From Streptomyces sp. NBC_00224 (GTDB taxonomy: Bacteria; Actinomycetota; Actinomycetes; Streptomycetales; Streptomycetaceae), in NCBI RefSeq assembly GCF_041435195.1, contig NZ_CP108106.1, positions 6,487,501 through 6,551,500 of the forward strand: a DNA stretch of 64,000 nt. Direction: 5' to 3'. The notes beneath the pieces are model-generated. The model worked only from the letters and a program-made list of their open reading frames with translations, was not told the DNA's origin and made no database searches. The translations under genes were made by a program, and so were the position numbers. Positions within the stretch are counted from its first letter, which is position 1; every line of letters begins with the position of its first letter. Of this stretch, positions 17,664-27,273 are shown one piece after another.

Positions 17664-17930
17664 TTCGTCTGCGGGCCGTCTGTGGCTGGTCGCGCAGTTC
17701 CCCGCGCCCCTAAAGGCACCTCCAGCCCCGGCGGCACGAAAGTCAGCCCCTCGGGCGTTTGAGGAGCGGGGTCCGGGGCGGAGCCCTGAAAGCGGGGTGC
17801 AGGGGCCGCAGGCCCCGCTCGGGGGTCCGGGGGCGCAGCCCCCGGAAAACCACCTCCACCCCCCACCCACCCCCGGAGGGTCTAGGCGAAGGGGCGGGGT
17901 GGGGCCATCCAAACCGGCGCACCCCCCACC
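17664..17930. repeat. Dispersed GC-rich repeat, copy 2 (reversed G/C block)
   Basis: It starts two bases after the PucR stop codon. The first 53 bp are identical to 241-293; then comes the G/C palindrome block of copy 1 in the opposite orientation, ending in GGGTCTAGGCGAAGGGGCGGGG, the reverse of the CCCCGCCCCTTCCCTAAACCC-type start of copy 1. It fills most of the 365-base gap before the aldehyde dehydrogenase. The last ~90 bases must hold that gene's promoter; none is obvious. Confidence 0.85.
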
Positions 17931-18026
17931 CCCACCACTCCACCCCGGACAAACGCCGACCCGGCCTGACCGGCCTACGGTGGGAGGGACAGTAGACCCA
18001 CTACCTCGGAAGGGCCGGGATTCGTC

Positions 18027-19472
18027 ATGACTTCCACCCACGCCTTCTGGCTCGCCGGCCGCCAGGCCACCGGTGAGGACAGCTTCGACGTCACCTCTCC
18101 CTGGGACGGGCGGCTGGTCGGCAAGGTGAGCGTGCCGACCGAGGCTCAGGTCGAGGAGGCCGTCGCGGCCGCGCACGCCGTGGTCGACGAGTTCGCCGCG
18201 ACCCCCGCGCACGTACGCGCCGCAGCCCTCGACCACGTCTCGAAGCGCCTCGCCGAGCGCACCGAGGAGATCGCCCAGCTCATCTCCGCCGAGAACGGCA
18301 AGCCCATCAAGTGGGCCCGCGGCGAGGTCGGCCGTGCCGTGTCGGTGTTCCGCTTCGCGGCCGAGGAGGCCCGGCGGTTCAACGGCGGCGAGGCCCAGCG
18401 CCTGGACACCGACGGCGGCGGCGTGGGCCGGCTCGCCCTGACCCGCCGCTTCCCCAAGGGCGTCGTCCTCGGCATCGCGCCGTTCAACTTCCCGCTGAAC
18501 CTGTGCGCCCACAAGGTCGCCCCGGCCATCGCCGTCGGCGCGCCGATCATCCTCAAGCCCGCCCCGGCCACCCCGCTCTCGGGTCTCATCCTCGGTGAGC
18601 TGCTCGCCGAGACCGAGCTGCCGGCCGGCTCGTGGAGCGTCCTGCCGGTCGCCAACGAGAAGATGCCGGCCCTGGTGCAGGACGAGCGGCTGCCCGTCAT
18701 CTCGTTCACCGGTTCCGACAAGGTCGGTTACGCGATCATGGACTCGGTGCCGCGCAAGCACTGCACCCTGGAGCTCGGCGGCAACGGCGCGGCCGTGGTC
18801 CTCGCCGACTTCGCCTCCGAGGCGGATCTGGACTGGGCGGCGACCCGTATCGCCACCTTCTCCAACTACCAGGGCGGCCAGTCCTGCATCTCCGTGCAGC
18901 GCGTGATCGCGGACGCCGCCGTGTACGACCGGCTGCTGCCGAAGATCGTCGCGGCCGTCGAGGCGCAGGTCACCGGTGACCCGTCCGACGCGTCCACCGA
19001 CGTCGGCCCGCTGGTCAGCGAGGACGCCGCCAAGCGCGTCGAGTCCTGGGTCGACGAGGCCGTACAGGCGGGCGCCAAGCTGCTCGCCGGCGGCAAGCGC
19101 GACGGCGCGGCCTACGCTCCGACCGTCCTCACCGAGGTTCCGGCCGACACCACCCTCGCCTGCGAGGAGGTCTTCGGACCGGTCCTCACGGTGCACAAGG
19201 TGGACGGCGAGGAGGAGGCCTTCGCGGCCGTCAACTCCTCCAAGTACGGCCTCCAGGCGGGCGTCTTCACGCACGACCTGCAGACCGCCTTCCGCGCCCA
19301 CCGCGCTCTGGAGGTCGGCGGCGTGATCGTCGGCGACGTCCCCTCGTACCGCGCGGACCAGATGCCGTACGGCGGTGCCAAGGCCTCCGGCGTCGGCCGC
19401 GAGGGCGTCCGCTACGCGATGGACGACTACACGTACGAGCGCGTCCTCGTCCTGACGGGCCTCGCCCTCTAG
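18027..19472 (+). CDS. Aldehyde dehydrogenase, probable succinate-semialdehyde type
   Basis: 481 residues, complete ALDH superfamily protein. Landmarks are IAPFNFPLNL (cofactor site), the glycine motif FTGSDKVGYAI, base glutamate in LELGGNGAAV, catalytic cysteine in GGQSCIS, and CEEVFGPVLTV. It belongs to a different branch from the enzyme at 1.1 kb. The gene follows a PucR regulator and lies 5 kb from gabT, so oxidation of succinate semialdehyde to succinate is likely, although other non-phosphorylating ALDHs look alike. It is a single-gene unit closed by a strong hairpin. Confidence 0.88.
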   Translation: MTSTHAFWLAGRQATGEDSFDVTSPWDGRLVGKVSVPTEAQVEEAVAAAHAVVDEFAATPAHVRAAALDHVSKRLAERTEEIAQLISAENGKPIKWARGEVGRAVSVFRFAAEEARRFNGGEAQRLDTDGGGVGRLALTRRFPKGVVLGIAPFNFPLNLCAHKVAPAIAVGAPIILKPAPATPLSGLILGELLAETELPAGSWSVLPVANEKMPALVQDERLPVISFTGSDKVGYAIMDSVPRKHCTLELGGNGAAVVLADFASEADLDWAATRIATFSNYQGGQSCISVQRVIADAAVYDRLLPKIVAAVEAQVTGDPSDASTDVGPLVSEDAAKRVESWVDEAVQAGAKLLAGGKRDGAAYAPTVLTEVPADTTLACEEVFGPVLTVHKVDGEEEAFAAVNSSKYGLQAGVFTHDLQTAFRAHRALEVGGVIVGDVPSYRADQMPYGGAKASGVGREGVRYAMDDYTYERVLVLTGLAL

Positions 19473-19487
19473 GACGTACGTACGCAG

Positions 19488-19521
19488 ACGGCCGGAGCCC
19501 ACCAGCGGGCTCCGGCCGTTT
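19488..19521 (+). terminator. Terminator after aldehyde dehydrogenase
   Basis: 13-bp stem ACGGCCGGAGCCC (19488-19500) with GGGCTCCGGCCGT (19507-19519), six-base loop ACCAGC, followed by TT. Confidence 0.85.
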
Positions 19522-19635
19522 CGCGTCCCAGGGGTGGTCGGGCCGCCCGGAATCGGGTACATACGGACGAGTAGCACTGTCCGGTAACGGGGTGCGTGCG
19601 CGCCCCGCACACGTCGCGGCGAGGAGAACCCCTCA

Positions 19636-21561
19636 ATGACCGCACCACACGGCACACCGAAGGTCTCGGAGCGCGAAGCGCGCCGGGTCGCCGAAGCCGC
19701 GCGCGAGCAGGACTGGCGCAAACCGAGCTTCGCGAAGGAACTCTTCCTCGGGCGCTTCCGGCTCGACCTCATCCACCCGCATCCGCTGCCCGCCACGGAC
19801 GACGTGGACCGTGGCGAGGCGTTCCTAGCCAAGCTGCGGGACTTCTGCGAGACGAAGATCGACGGCGCCCTCATCGAGCGCGAGTCCCAGATCCCCGACG
19901 AGGTGATCAACGGGCTCAAGGAGCTCGGTGCCCTCGGGATGAAGATCGACACCAAGTACGGCGGCCTCGGCCTCACCCAGGTGTACTACAACAAGGCGCT
20001 CGCCCTTGCCGGTTCCGCCAGCCCCGCGATCGGCGCGCTGCTCTCGGCGCATCAGTCGATCGGCGTACCGCAGCCGCTGAAGCTCTTCGGCACCCAGGAG
20101 CAGCGGGACACGTTCCTGCCGCGCTGCGCCCGTACCGACATCTCCGCCTTCCTGCTCACCGAGCCCGACGTCGGCTCCGACCCGGCCCGGCTCGCCACCT
20201 CGGCGGTCCCGGACGGCGACGACGCGTACGTGCTCGACGGGGTGAAGCTCTGGACCACCAACGGCGTCGTCGCGGACCTGCTGGTCGTGATGGCCCGGGT
20301 GCCGAAGTCCGAGGGGCACAAGGGCGGCATCACGGCCTTCGTCGTCGAGGCCGACTCGCCCGGCGTCACCGTGGAGAACCGCAACGCCTTCATGGGCCTG
20401 CGCGGCATCGAGAACGGCGTGACCCGCTTCCACCAGGTCCGCGTCCCCGCCTCGCACCGGATCGGCCCCGAGGGCGCCGGTCTGAAGATCGCCCTGACCA
20501 CGCTCAACACCGGTCGCCTCTCGCTGCCCGCGATGTGCGTCGGCGCGGGCAAATGGTGTCTGAAGATCGCCCGCGAGTGGTCGGCGGCGCGCGAGCAGTG
20601 GGGCAAGCCCATCGCCCAGCACGAGGCCGTGGGCAGCAAGATCTCGTTCATCGCGGCCACCACCTTCGCCCTGGAGGCGGTGCTGGACCTCTCCTCGCAG
20701 ATGGCCGACGAGGACCGCAACGACATCCGCATCGAGGCCGCGCTCGCCAAGCTGTACGGGTCGGAGATGGCCTGGCTGATGGCGGACGAGCTGGTCCAGA
20801 TCCGCGGCGGGCGCGGCTTCGAGACCGCCGACTCGCTGGCCGCCCGCGGCGAGCGGGCCGTACCGGCCGAGCAGATCCTGCGTGATCTGCGCATCAACCG
20901 GATCTTCGAGGGCTCCACCGAGATCATGCACCTCCTGATCGCCCGGGAGGCCGTCGACGCCCATCTGTCCGTCGCGGGGGACCTGATCGACCCCGACAAG
21001 AAGCTGCCCGAGAAGGCGAAGGCAGGCGCGGGCGCCGCCGCCTTCTACGCCCGCTGGCTGCCCAAACTGCTCTCCGGTCCCGGCCAACTCCCCAACTCCT
21101 ACCAGGAGTTCGGCGACCTGGCCCAGCACCTTCGGTACGTGGAGCGGTCCGCCCGCAAGCTGGCCCGCTCCACGTTCTACGCGATGTCGCGCTGGCAGGG
21201 CCGGATGGAGACCAAGCAGGGCTTCCTCGGCCGGATCGTGGACATCGGCGCCGAGCTGTTCGCGATGAGCGCCGCCTGCGTACGGGCGGAGCTGATGCGC
21301 ACCACCGGCGAGCACGGCCGCGAGGCGCACCAGCTGGCCGACGTCTTCTGCCGCCAGGCCCGGATCCGGGTGGACGAGCTCTTCGAGCGGCTCTGGGCCA
21401 ACACCGACGACCTGGACCGCAAGGTCGTCACCGGCGTCCTGGCCGGTTCGTACACCTGGCTGGAGGAGGGCGTCGTCGACCCCTCCGGCGACGGCCCGTG
21501 GATCGCGGACGCGACACCCGGACCGGCGAAACGGGACAACGTCCACCGCCCGATCCGCTGA
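19636..21561 (+). CDS. Acyl-CoA dehydrogenase with C-terminal extension (VLCAD-like)
   Basis: 641 residues, longer than the ~390-residue short/medium-chain enzymes. The N-terminal two-thirds has the acyl-CoA dehydrogenase core: AFLLTEPDVGSDPA, WTTNG, the middle beta domain, REQWGKPIAQHEAVG, and the C-terminal four-helix signature IRGGRGFETADSLAARGERAV with RIFEGSTEIM. The extra ~170 residues resemble the dimerisation extension of very-long-chain enzymes. It catalyses FAD-dependent alpha,beta-dehydrogenation of fatty acyl-CoA. The start ATG follows GGCGAGGAGAA. It is separated from dxr by 131 bp without a clear terminator. Confidence 0.92.
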   Translation: MTAPHGTPKVSEREARRVAEAAREQDWRKPSFAKELFLGRFRLDLIHPHPLPATDDVDRGEAFLAKLRDFCETKIDGALIERESQIPDEVINGLKELGALGMKIDTKYGGLGLTQVYYNKALALAGSASPAIGALLSAHQSIGVPQPLKLFGTQEQRDTFLPRCARTDISAFLLTEPDVGSDPARLATSAVPDGDDAYVLDGVKLWTTNGVVADLLVVMARVPKSEGHKGGITAFVVEADSPGVTVENRNAFMGLRGIENGVTRFHQVRVPASHRIGPEGAGLKIALTTLNTGRLSLPAMCVGAGKWCLKIAREWSAAREQWGKPIAQHEAVGSKISFIAATTFALEAVLDLSSQMADEDRNDIRIEAALAKLYGSEMAWLMADELVQIRGGRGFETADSLAARGERAVPAEQILRDLRINRIFEGSTEIMHLLIAREAVDAHLSVAGDLIDPDKKLPEKAKAGAGAAAFYARWLPKLLSGPGQLPNSYQEFGDLAQHLRYVERSARKLARSTFYAMSRWQGRMETKQGFLGRIVDIGAELFAMSAACVRAELMRTTGEHGREAHQLADVFCRQARIRVDELFERLWANTDDLDRKVVTGVLAGSYTWLEEGVVDPSGDGPWIADATPGPAKRDNVHRPIR

Positions 21562-21692
21562 ATCCGCCGGGCAGTTGGGACACCGGAGGGGCCCCGCTCC
21601 CCGGTGTCCCGGCGGCCCCCGGACAGCGCCGCGCGGGCCCGGCACGGGGGAGTGCTGTCCCGGCGCACAGCCGATGCGGCAAGAATGGGGGC

Positions 21693-22943
21693 ATGAGCGA
21701 CAGCCCAGCCCCCCTCGCCGACCCGCACATCGCCTTCGATCCCGCCGAAGGCCGCCGGGACATCGTCGTCCTCGGCTCCACCGGGTCCATCGGCACCCAG
21801 GCCATCGACCTGGTGCTGCGCAACCCCGACCGGTTCCGCGTCACCGCGCTCGCCGCGTCGGGCGGACGGGTCGCGCTCCTGGCCGAACAGGCGCGCCGGC
21901 TGCGCGTCCGCACGGTCGCGGTCGCCCGGCCGGACGCGGTGCCCGCGCTGCGCGAGGCGCTGAAGGAGGAGTACGGCGCCGAGCCGCTCCCGGAGATCCT
22001 CGCCGGACCCGACGCGGCCACCGAGCTCGCCGGCTCCGACTGCCACACCGTCCTCAACGGCATCACCGGCTCGATCGGCCTCGCGCCCACCCTGGCCGCC
22101 CTGACGGCGGGCCGCACCCTGGCGCTCGCCAACAAGGAGTCGCTGATCGTCGGCGGCCCGCTGGTGAAGGCGCTGGCGAAGCCCGGCCAGATCATCCCGG
22201 TCGACTCCGAGCACGCCGCCCTCTTCCAGGCCCTGGCCGCCGGCACCCGCGCCGACGTACGGAAGCTGGTGGTCACCGCCTCCGGCGGCCCCTTCCGCGG
22301 CCGTACGCGCGCCGAGCTCGCCGATGTGACCCCCCAGGACGCGCTGGCCCACCCCACCTGGGCCATGGGCCCGGTGATCACCGTGAACTCGGCCACCCTG
22401 GTCAACAAGGGCCTCGAAGTCATCGAGGCGCACCTGCTGTACGACATCCCCTTCGACCGGATCGAGGTCGTCGTGCACCCGCAGTCGTACGTCCACTCCA
22501 TGGTCGAGTTCACCGACGGCTCCACGCTCGCCCAGGCCACCCCGCCCGATATGCGCGGCCCGATCGCCATCGGCATCGGCTGGCCCGAGCGGGTGCCCGA
22601 CGCGGCCCCGGCCTTCGACTGGACCAAGGCGTCGAGCTGGGAGTTCTTCCCGCTCGACACCGAGGCCTTCCCCTCGGTCGGACTCGCCCGGCACGTGGGG
22701 GAGCTGGGCGGAACGGCGCCGGCGGTGTTCAATGCCGCGAACGAGGAGTGCGTGGACGCTTTCCTCGCGGGACGGCTGCCTTTCAACGGAATCATGGATA
22801 CGGTCACAGAGGTCGTCGCCGAGCACGGCACCCCCGCCGAGGGAACTTCCCTTACGGTCTCGGACGTCCTGGAAGCGGAGACCTGGGCACGGGCCCGGGC
22901 CCGTGAACTAGCGGTGAAGGCGACAGCGGAGGCGCGCGCATGA
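21693..22943 (+). CDS. dxr: 1-deoxy-D-xylulose-5-phosphate reductoisomerase
   Basis: 416 residues; first committed enzyme of the MEP isoprenoid pathway, converting DXP to MEP with NADPH. Visible are the NADPH-binding [15 protein letters not shown], the metal/substrate region [12 protein letters not shown] with [46 protein letters not shown], and [15 protein letters not shown] 21693 is the start consistent with family length; an upstream in-frame extension is unsupported. The stop overlaps the rseP start (ATGA at 22940-22943), so the two are coupled, and ispG of the same pathway follows rseP. Confidence 0.96.
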   Translation: MSDSPAPLADPHIAFDPAEGRRDIVVLGSTGSIGTQAIDLVLRNPDRFRVTALAASGGRVALLAEQARRLRVRTVAVARPDAVPALREALKEEYGAEPLPEILAGPDAATELAGSDCHTVLNGITGSIGLAPTLAALTAGRTLALANKESLIVGGPLVKALAKPGQIIPVDSEHAALFQALAAGTRADVRKLVVTASGGPFRGRTRAELADVTPQDALAHPTWAMGPVITVNSATLVNKGLEVIEAHLLYDIPFDRIEVVVHPQSYVHSMVEFTDGSTLAQATPPDMRGPIAIGIGWPERVPDAAPAFDWTKASSWEFFPLDTEAFPSVGLARHVGELGGTAPAVFNAANEECVDAFLAGRLPFNGIMDTVTEVVAEHGTPAEGTSLTVSDVLEAETWARARARELAVKATAEARA

Positions 22944-24238
22944 CGATTTTGATGACGGTTCTCGGCATAGTCGTCTTCGTGGTCGGCCTGCTCGTCTCGA
23001 TCGCGTGGCACGAACTGGGCCACCTCTCCACGGCCAAGATGTTCGGCATCCGGGTGCCGCAGTACATGGTCGGCTTCGGCCCGACCATCTGGTCGCGGAA
23101 GAAGGGCGACACCGAGTACGGCATCAAGGCGGTCCCGCTCGGCGGATACATCCGCATGATCGGCATGTTCCCGCCCGGCGAGGACGGGCGGATCACCGCG
23201 CGCTCCACCTCGCCCTGGCGCGGCATGATCGAGGACGCCCGCTCGGCCGCCTTCGAGGAGCTCCAGCCCGGCGACGAGACGCGGCTCTTCTACACGCGCA
23301 AGCCGTGGAAGCGCGTGATCGTGATGTTCGCCGGGCCGTTCATGAACCTGATCCTCGCCGTGGCGATCTTCTTCGGCGTGATGATGACGTTCGGCGTCAA
23401 CACCCAGACCACCCAGGTGGGCAAGGTCTCCGACTGCGTGATCTCGCAGAAGGAGCAGCGCGACAGCTGCAAGGCCTCCGACCCGGTCGCCCCGGCCAAG
23501 CAGGCCGGTCTGAAGGCCGGTGACAAGATCGTCGCGTTCAACGGCGAGAAGGTCGGCGACTGGTCGGCGCTGCAGAAGCACATCCGCGACACCATCGGCC
23601 CCGCCACCATCACGGTCCAGCGCGACGGCAAGCCGCTCGACCTGCACGCCAGCCTGATCAAGAACGATGTCGCCAAGATCGACGGCTCCGGCAACTACAC
23701 CTCCGGCACCACCTCGGCGGGCTTCCTCGGCTTCAGCCCCGCCACCGGCATCATCCAGCAGTCCTTCGGCGAGTCCGTGGACCGCATGGGCGACATGATG
23801 CGCTCGGGCGTGAAGTCGCTGATCGCGATCCCCTCCAAGGTCCCGGACCTGTGGAACGCGGCCTTCAACGGCGAGGACCGCAAGGCCGACTCCCCGATGG
23901 GCGTCGTCGGCGCGGCCCGGGTCGGCGGCGAGGTGTTCACCCTGGACATCCCGCCGGAGAACCAGATCGCGATGATGCTGTTCCTGGTCGCGGGCTTCAA
24001 CCTCTCCCTCTTCCTCTTCAACATGCTGCCGCTGCTGCCACTGGACGGCGGGCACATCGCGGGCGCCCTGTGGGAGTCGCTGCGCCGCACGGTCGCGCGC
24101 GTCTTCAAGCGCCCCGACCCGGGCCCGTTCGACGTGGCGAAGCTGATGCCGGTCGCGTACGTGGTGGCCGGGATCTTCATCTGCTTCACGCTGCTCGTGC
24201 TGGTCGCGGACGTGGTGAACCCGGTGAAGATCTCCTGA
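22940..24238 (+). CDS. rseP: Site-2 intramembrane metalloprotease (RseP family)
   Basis: 432 residues. The zinc site HELGH lies in the first membrane segment ([10 protein letters not shown]), the second metal motif is [10 protein letters not shown] near the C-terminus, and a PDZ domain sits between ([17 protein letters not shown]). There are four membrane segments in all. Such proteases cleave membrane-spanning anti-sigma factors or signal-peptide remnants. An uncommon cysteine pair ([15 protein letters not shown]) occurs just before the PDZ core. Co-transcription with dxr by overlap is typical of actinobacteria. Confidence 0.94.
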   Translation: MTILMTVLGIVVFVVGLLVSIAWHELGHLSTAKMFGIRVPQYMVGFGPTIWSRKKGDTEYGIKAVPLGGYIRMIGMFPPGEDGRITARSTSPWRGMIEDARSAAFEELQPGDETRLFYTRKPWKRVIVMFAGPFMNLILAVAIFFGVMMTFGVNTQTTQVGKVSDCVISQKEQRDSCKASDPVAPAKQAGLKAGDKIVAFNGEKVGDWSALQKHIRDTIGPATITVQRDGKPLDLHASLIKNDVAKIDGSGNYTSGTTSAGFLGFSPATGIIQQSFGESVDRMGDMMRSGVKSLIAIPSKVPDLWNAAFNGEDRKADSPMGVVGAARVGGEVFTLDIPPENQIAMMLFLVAGFNLSLFLFNMLPLLPLDGGHIAGALWESLRRTVARVFKRPDPGPFDVAKLMPVAYVVAGIFICFTLLVLVADVVNPVKIS

Positions 24239-24255
24239 CGCTCGTACGTGAGTGT

Positions 24256-24296
24256 GGGCGGCCCGGGGCGCATGGAGCGCCCCGGGCCGCCCCTTC
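24256..24296 (+). terminator. Terminator after rseP
   Basis: Perfect 16-bp stem GGGCGGCCCGGGGCGC (24256-24271) and GCGCCCCGGGCCGCCC (24277-24292), five-base loop ATGGA, then CTTCG. It separates dxr-rseP from ispG. Confidence 0.8.
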
Positions 24297-24418
24297 GCGT
24301 GAACTCTTGGGGCACGGTGTGCTCGGGTGCCCCCGCGTGACGTAACCTCGAAGGCTGGAGCCCGCCGATCTCGGGACCTGATCCACACCTTGATCCATAC
24401 GTTGGGGTTGCACAGCAG

Positions 24419-25576
24419 ATGACTGCGATTTCACTGGGAATGCCGTCCGTACCGACCAGGCTGGCCGAGCGCCGCAAGAGCCGCCAGATCCAGGTCGGGT
24501 CCGTGGCGGTCGGCGGGGATGCTCCTGTGTCGGTGCAGTCGATGACGACGACGCGGACGTCGGACATCGGGGCGACGTTGCAGCAGATCGCGGAGTTGAC
24601 GGCGTCGGGCTGTCAGATTGTGCGGGTGGCCTGCCCCACGCAGGATGATGCGGATGCGTTGGCGGTGATCGCGAAGAAGTCGCAGATCCCGGTGATCGCG
24701 GATATTCATTTCCAGCCGAAGTATGTGTTCGCGGCGATTGACGCGGGGTGTGCGGCGGTGCGGGTGAATCCGGGCAACATCAAGCAGTTCGATGACAAGG
24801 TGAAGGAGATCGCGCGGGCGGCGAAGGACGCGGGGACGCCGATTCGTATCGGTGTGAACGCGGGGTCGCTGGATGCGCGTCTGCTGAAGAAGTACGGGAA
24901 GGCGACGCCGGAGGCGTTGGTGGAGTCGGCGCTGTGGGAGGCGTCGCTCTTCGAGGAGCATGATTTCCGGGAGATCAAGATCTCGGTGAAGCACAACGAT
25001 CCGGTGGTGATGGTCGAGGCCTACCGTCAGCTGGCGGCGCAGTGTGACTATCCGCTGCATCTGGGTGTGACGGAGGCGGGTCCGGCGTTCCAGGGGACGA
25101 TCAAGTCTGCGGTGGCGTTCGGTGCGCTGTTGAGTCAGGGGATCGGGGACACGATCCGGGTTTCGCTGTCGGCGCCGCCGGCGGAGGAGATCAAGGTGGG
25201 GATGCAGATTCTGGAGTCGTTGAATCTGCGTCAGCGTCGTCTGGAGATTGTGTCGTGTCCGTCGTGTGGTCGGGCGCAGGTGGATGTGTACAAGTTGGCG
25301 GAGGAGGTCACGGCGGGTCTGGAGGGCATGGAGGTGCCTTTGCGGGTCGCGGTGATGGGGTGTGTGGTGAACGGGCCGGGTGAGGCGCGTGAGGCGGATC
25401 TGGGTGTGGCCTCGGGTAATGGCAAGGGGCAGATCTTCGTGAAGGGTGAGGTGATCAAGACGGTTCCCGAGTCGAAGATCGTCGAGACGCTGATCGAAGA
25501 GGCGATGAAGATCGCGGACCAGATGGAGCGGGATGGGGTGGCGTCGGGAGAGCCGCAGGTGTCTGTGGCGGGTTGA
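24419..25576 (+). CDS. ispG: 4-hydroxy-3-methylbut-2-enyl diphosphate synthase
   Basis: 385 residues, GcpE/IspG family. It reduces MEcPP to HMBPP in the MEP pathway using a [4Fe-4S] cluster. Cluster cysteines are in [13 protein letters not shown] and [12 protein letters not shown]; the barrel part has [19 protein letters not shown] and VRVNPGNIK. Codon use is odd for this window: T-ending codons (GAT, GGT, CGT, ATT) and TTG are frequent from about 24530 onward, whereas neighbours end almost only in C or G. This also leaves a long spurious open frame on the other strand. The stop codon abuts the dispersed repeat. Confidence 0.96.
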   Translation: MTAISLGMPSVPTRLAERRKSRQIQVGSVAVGGDAPVSVQSMTTTRTSDIGATLQQIAELTASGCQIVRVACPTQDDADALAVIAKKSQIPVIADIHFQPKYVFAAIDAGCAAVRVNPGNIKQFDDKVKEIARAAKDAGTPIRIGVNAGSLDARLLKKYGKATPEALVESALWEASLFEEHDFREIKISVKHNDPVVMVEAYRQLAAQCDYPLHLGVTEAGPAFQGTIKSAVAFGALLSQGIGDTIRVSLSAPPAEEIKVGMQILESLNLRQRRLEIVSCPSCGRAQVDVYKLAEEVTAGLEGMEVPLRVAVMGCVVNGPGEAREADLGVASGNGKGQIFVKGEVIKTVPESKIVETLIEEAMKIADQMERDGVASGEPQVSVAG

Positions 25577-25839
25577 TTCCCCCACCCCGCCCGTTCCCTT
25601 AACCCTCCGGGGGTGGGTGGGTGGGGGGTGAGGGTGGTTTCCCGGGGGCTACGCCCCCGGACCCCGGGCGGGGCTGCGCCCCTGCACCCGCTTGCGGGGC
25701 CTGCGGCCCCTGCGCCCCGCTCACGGGGTCTCCGCCCCCGATACCCCCCGCTGGGGCTGCGCCCCGCTCCCGGCACGGGGGTGGGTGGGTTACGTGAGTG
25801 GCGCCCCCGCTCCCGCTTCGGGGCTCCGCCCCGGACCCC
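25577..25839. repeat. Dispersed GC-rich repeat, copy 3: palindrome-rich block
   Basis: First part of the 836-base gap between ispG and the GNAT gene. It opens at the ispG stop with CCCCACCCCGCCCGTTCCC, close to the start of copy 1. Runs of short inverted repeats follow (GGGGGCTACGCCCCCGG, GGGGCTGCGCCCCTG, GGGGCCTGCGGCCCC). No start codon with a ribosome-binding site and no protein-like frame was found. Confidence 0.85.
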
Positions 25840-26089
25840 GCTCCTCAAACGCCGGAGGGGCTGAATGTGCCCGGCCCCAGCTCCTCACACGTCGGAAGCG
25901 CTGGATTTGCTCGGGCCCCGCTCCTCACACGTCGGAGGAGTTGGATTTGCCCGGGCCCCGCTCCTCGCACGCCGGAGGAGCTGGATTTTGCCCCGGCCCC
26001 GCTCCTCACACGTCGGAGGCGCTGGATTTGCTCGGGCCCAGTTCCTCGCCCGCCGGAGGCGCTGAATGTGCCCGAGCCCCGTTCTGCCT
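25840..26089. repeat. 40-bp tandem repeat array, about six units
   Basis: Units beginning G(C/T)TCCTC start at 25840, 25880, 25920, 25960, 26001 and 26041, with a truncated one at 26081. A typical unit is GCTCCTCACACGTCGGAGGA followed by GCTGGATTTGCCCGGGCCCC. CTCC and GGAG within each unit are complementary, so every unit could fold into a small hairpin. Single or partial units occur in copy 1 (CGCACGCCGGAGGGGCTGGA, about 307-326) and inverted in copy 2 (around 17750-17775), so this locus is an expansion of one module of the dispersed repeat. Confidence 0.9.
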
Positions 26090-26351
26090 TGAGGGGCGCG
26101 GGGAACTGCGCGACCAGCCCCCACCGGCCCGCAGACAAACACCGGGCCGAACAGGGGCGCGGGGAACTGCGCGAGCAACCACAACCGACCCGCAGACAAA
26201 CACCGGGCCGAGAAGGCGCGCGGCCAGCCACCCACGGTCCGCGGACGAACACCGGGCCAAGAGGGGGCGCGGCCAGCCCCCACCCGCCCGCACACGAAGC
26301 ACCCCCCCCGGCAGGGACAGGGCAGGGACAGGGCAGGGAAGGGCAGGGCGG
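26090..26351. repeat. Degenerate 50-61 bp repeats and an 11-bp microrepeat
   Basis: The dispersed core GGGGCGCGGGGAACTGCGCG plus the spacer ending AAACACCGGGCC recurs at about 26093, 26154, 26215 and 26264, with decreasing similarity. It is followed by GGCAGGGACAG at 26310-26320 and 26321-26331 and two near copies to 26351. The remaining ~60 bases before the GNAT start should hold its promoter. Confidence 0.85.
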
Positions 26352-26412
26352 CGCCCGGGACCTCCCGGCGGGTACAGTGCGGAGATCAGCAGACCGTATG
26401 GTGAGGCCCCAC

Positions 26413-27258
26413 GTGTTGACGCAGACCACCACCCGGGTCCTCGAACCCGGTGACCTCGGCGCGGCGCTCGCCGTCCTGGAGAGCGATCCGGTCGCCAACG
26501 CCTTCGTGGCCTCGCGAGTGCAGGTCGCGGGCCTCGACCCGTGGCGGCTCGGCGGCGAGATGTGGGGCTGGTACGCCGGCGGCAAACTGCGCTCGCTCTG
26601 CTACTCCGGCGCCAACCTCGTTCCCATCTGCGCCACCCCCGAAGCCATCCGCGCCTTCGCGGACCGGGCCCGCCGCACCGGCCGCCGCTGCTCCTCCATC
26701 GTCGGCCCGGCCGAGCCGACCGCCCTGCTCTGGAAGCTCCTGGAGCCGCAGTGGGGCCCGGCCCGCGACGTCCGCCCGAATCAGCCGCTGATGGTCACCG
26801 AGCGGATGCCCGACGACATGGTCCCCGACCCGTACGTCCGCCGGATCCGCAAGGACGAGATGGATGTGATCATGCCCGCGTGCGTGGCCATGTTCACCGA
26901 GGAGGTCGGCGTCTCCCCGATGGCGGGCGACGGCGGGCTGCTCTACCAGGCACGCGTCGCCGAACTCGTCGGCGCCGGGCGCTCGTTCGCCCGCGTCGAG
27001 GACGGCAAGGTCGTCTTCAAGGCCGAGATCGGCGCGGCCACCTCGCGCGCGTGCCAGATCCAGGGCGTCTGGGTCGCCCCCGAGTACCGGGGCCGGGGCC
27101 TGTCCGTCACCGGCATGGCCGCCGTCCTGCGGTACGCCCTCGCCGACGTGGCCCCCGTCGTCAGCCTCTACGTGAACGACTTCAACACGGCGGCACGCGC
27201 CTGCTACCGCCGCGTCGGCTTCCGTGAGACGGGGGCTTTCATGAGCGTGCTCTTCTGA
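26413..27258 (+). CDS. DUF4081-type GNAT N-acetyltransferase
   Basis: 281 residues from GTG 26413 (MLTQTTTRVLEPGD), preceded by GGTGAGG; the frame upstream runs through repeat DNA and is not coding. The N-terminal ~115 residues match the DUF4081 module found fused to acetyltransferases in actinobacteria. The C-terminal half is a GNAT fold with the acetyl-CoA loop IQGVWVAPEYRGRGLSVTGM and the NDFNTAARACYRRVGF motif. Substrate unknown. It is followed 15 bp later by a second GNAT gene, so the two probably share a transcript. Confidence 0.87.
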   Translation: MLTQTTTRVLEPGDLGAALAVLESDPVANAFVASRVQVAGLDPWRLGGEMWGWYAGGKLRSLCYSGANLVPICATPEAIRAFADRARRTGRRCSSIVGPAEPTALLWKLLEPQWGPARDVRPNQPLMVTERMPDDMVPDPYVRRIRKDEMDVIMPACVAMFTEEVGVSPMAGDGGLLYQARVAELVGAGRSFARVEDGKVVFKAEIGAATSRACQIQGVWVAPEYRGRGLSVTGMAAVLRYALADVAPVVSLYVNDFNTAARACYRRVGFRETGAFMSVLF

Positions 27259-27273
27259 CAGTAGGGTGCGGCC

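Noticed and set aside
16506..19976. 1156-residue minus-strand frame across PucR, repeat and aldehyde dehydrogenase
   Set aside because: It crosses a repeat region and two well-identified genes in opposite orientation; no coherent domain.
21428..24388. 986-residue open frame antisense to dxr and rseP
   Set aside because: It spans two real genes and their gap, and its composition is antisense-like (Arg, Asp, Val, His) with no motifs.
24431..25585. 384-residue frame antisense to ispG
   Set aside because: It arises from the unusual ispG codons, is Arg/His/Leu-rich, and shows no family motifs, while ispG has its full set of cysteine motifs.
25840..26089. Possible CRISPR array (regular 40-base period)
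   Set aside because: The units are contiguous with no unique spacers, are almost identical over their whole length, and no cas gene is in the window.
25798..26412. N-terminal extension of the DUF4081 acetyltransferase through the repeat array
   Set aside because: The upstream 205 codons are translated repeat DNA. The GTG at 26413 has a ribosome-binding site and gives the family's normal length.
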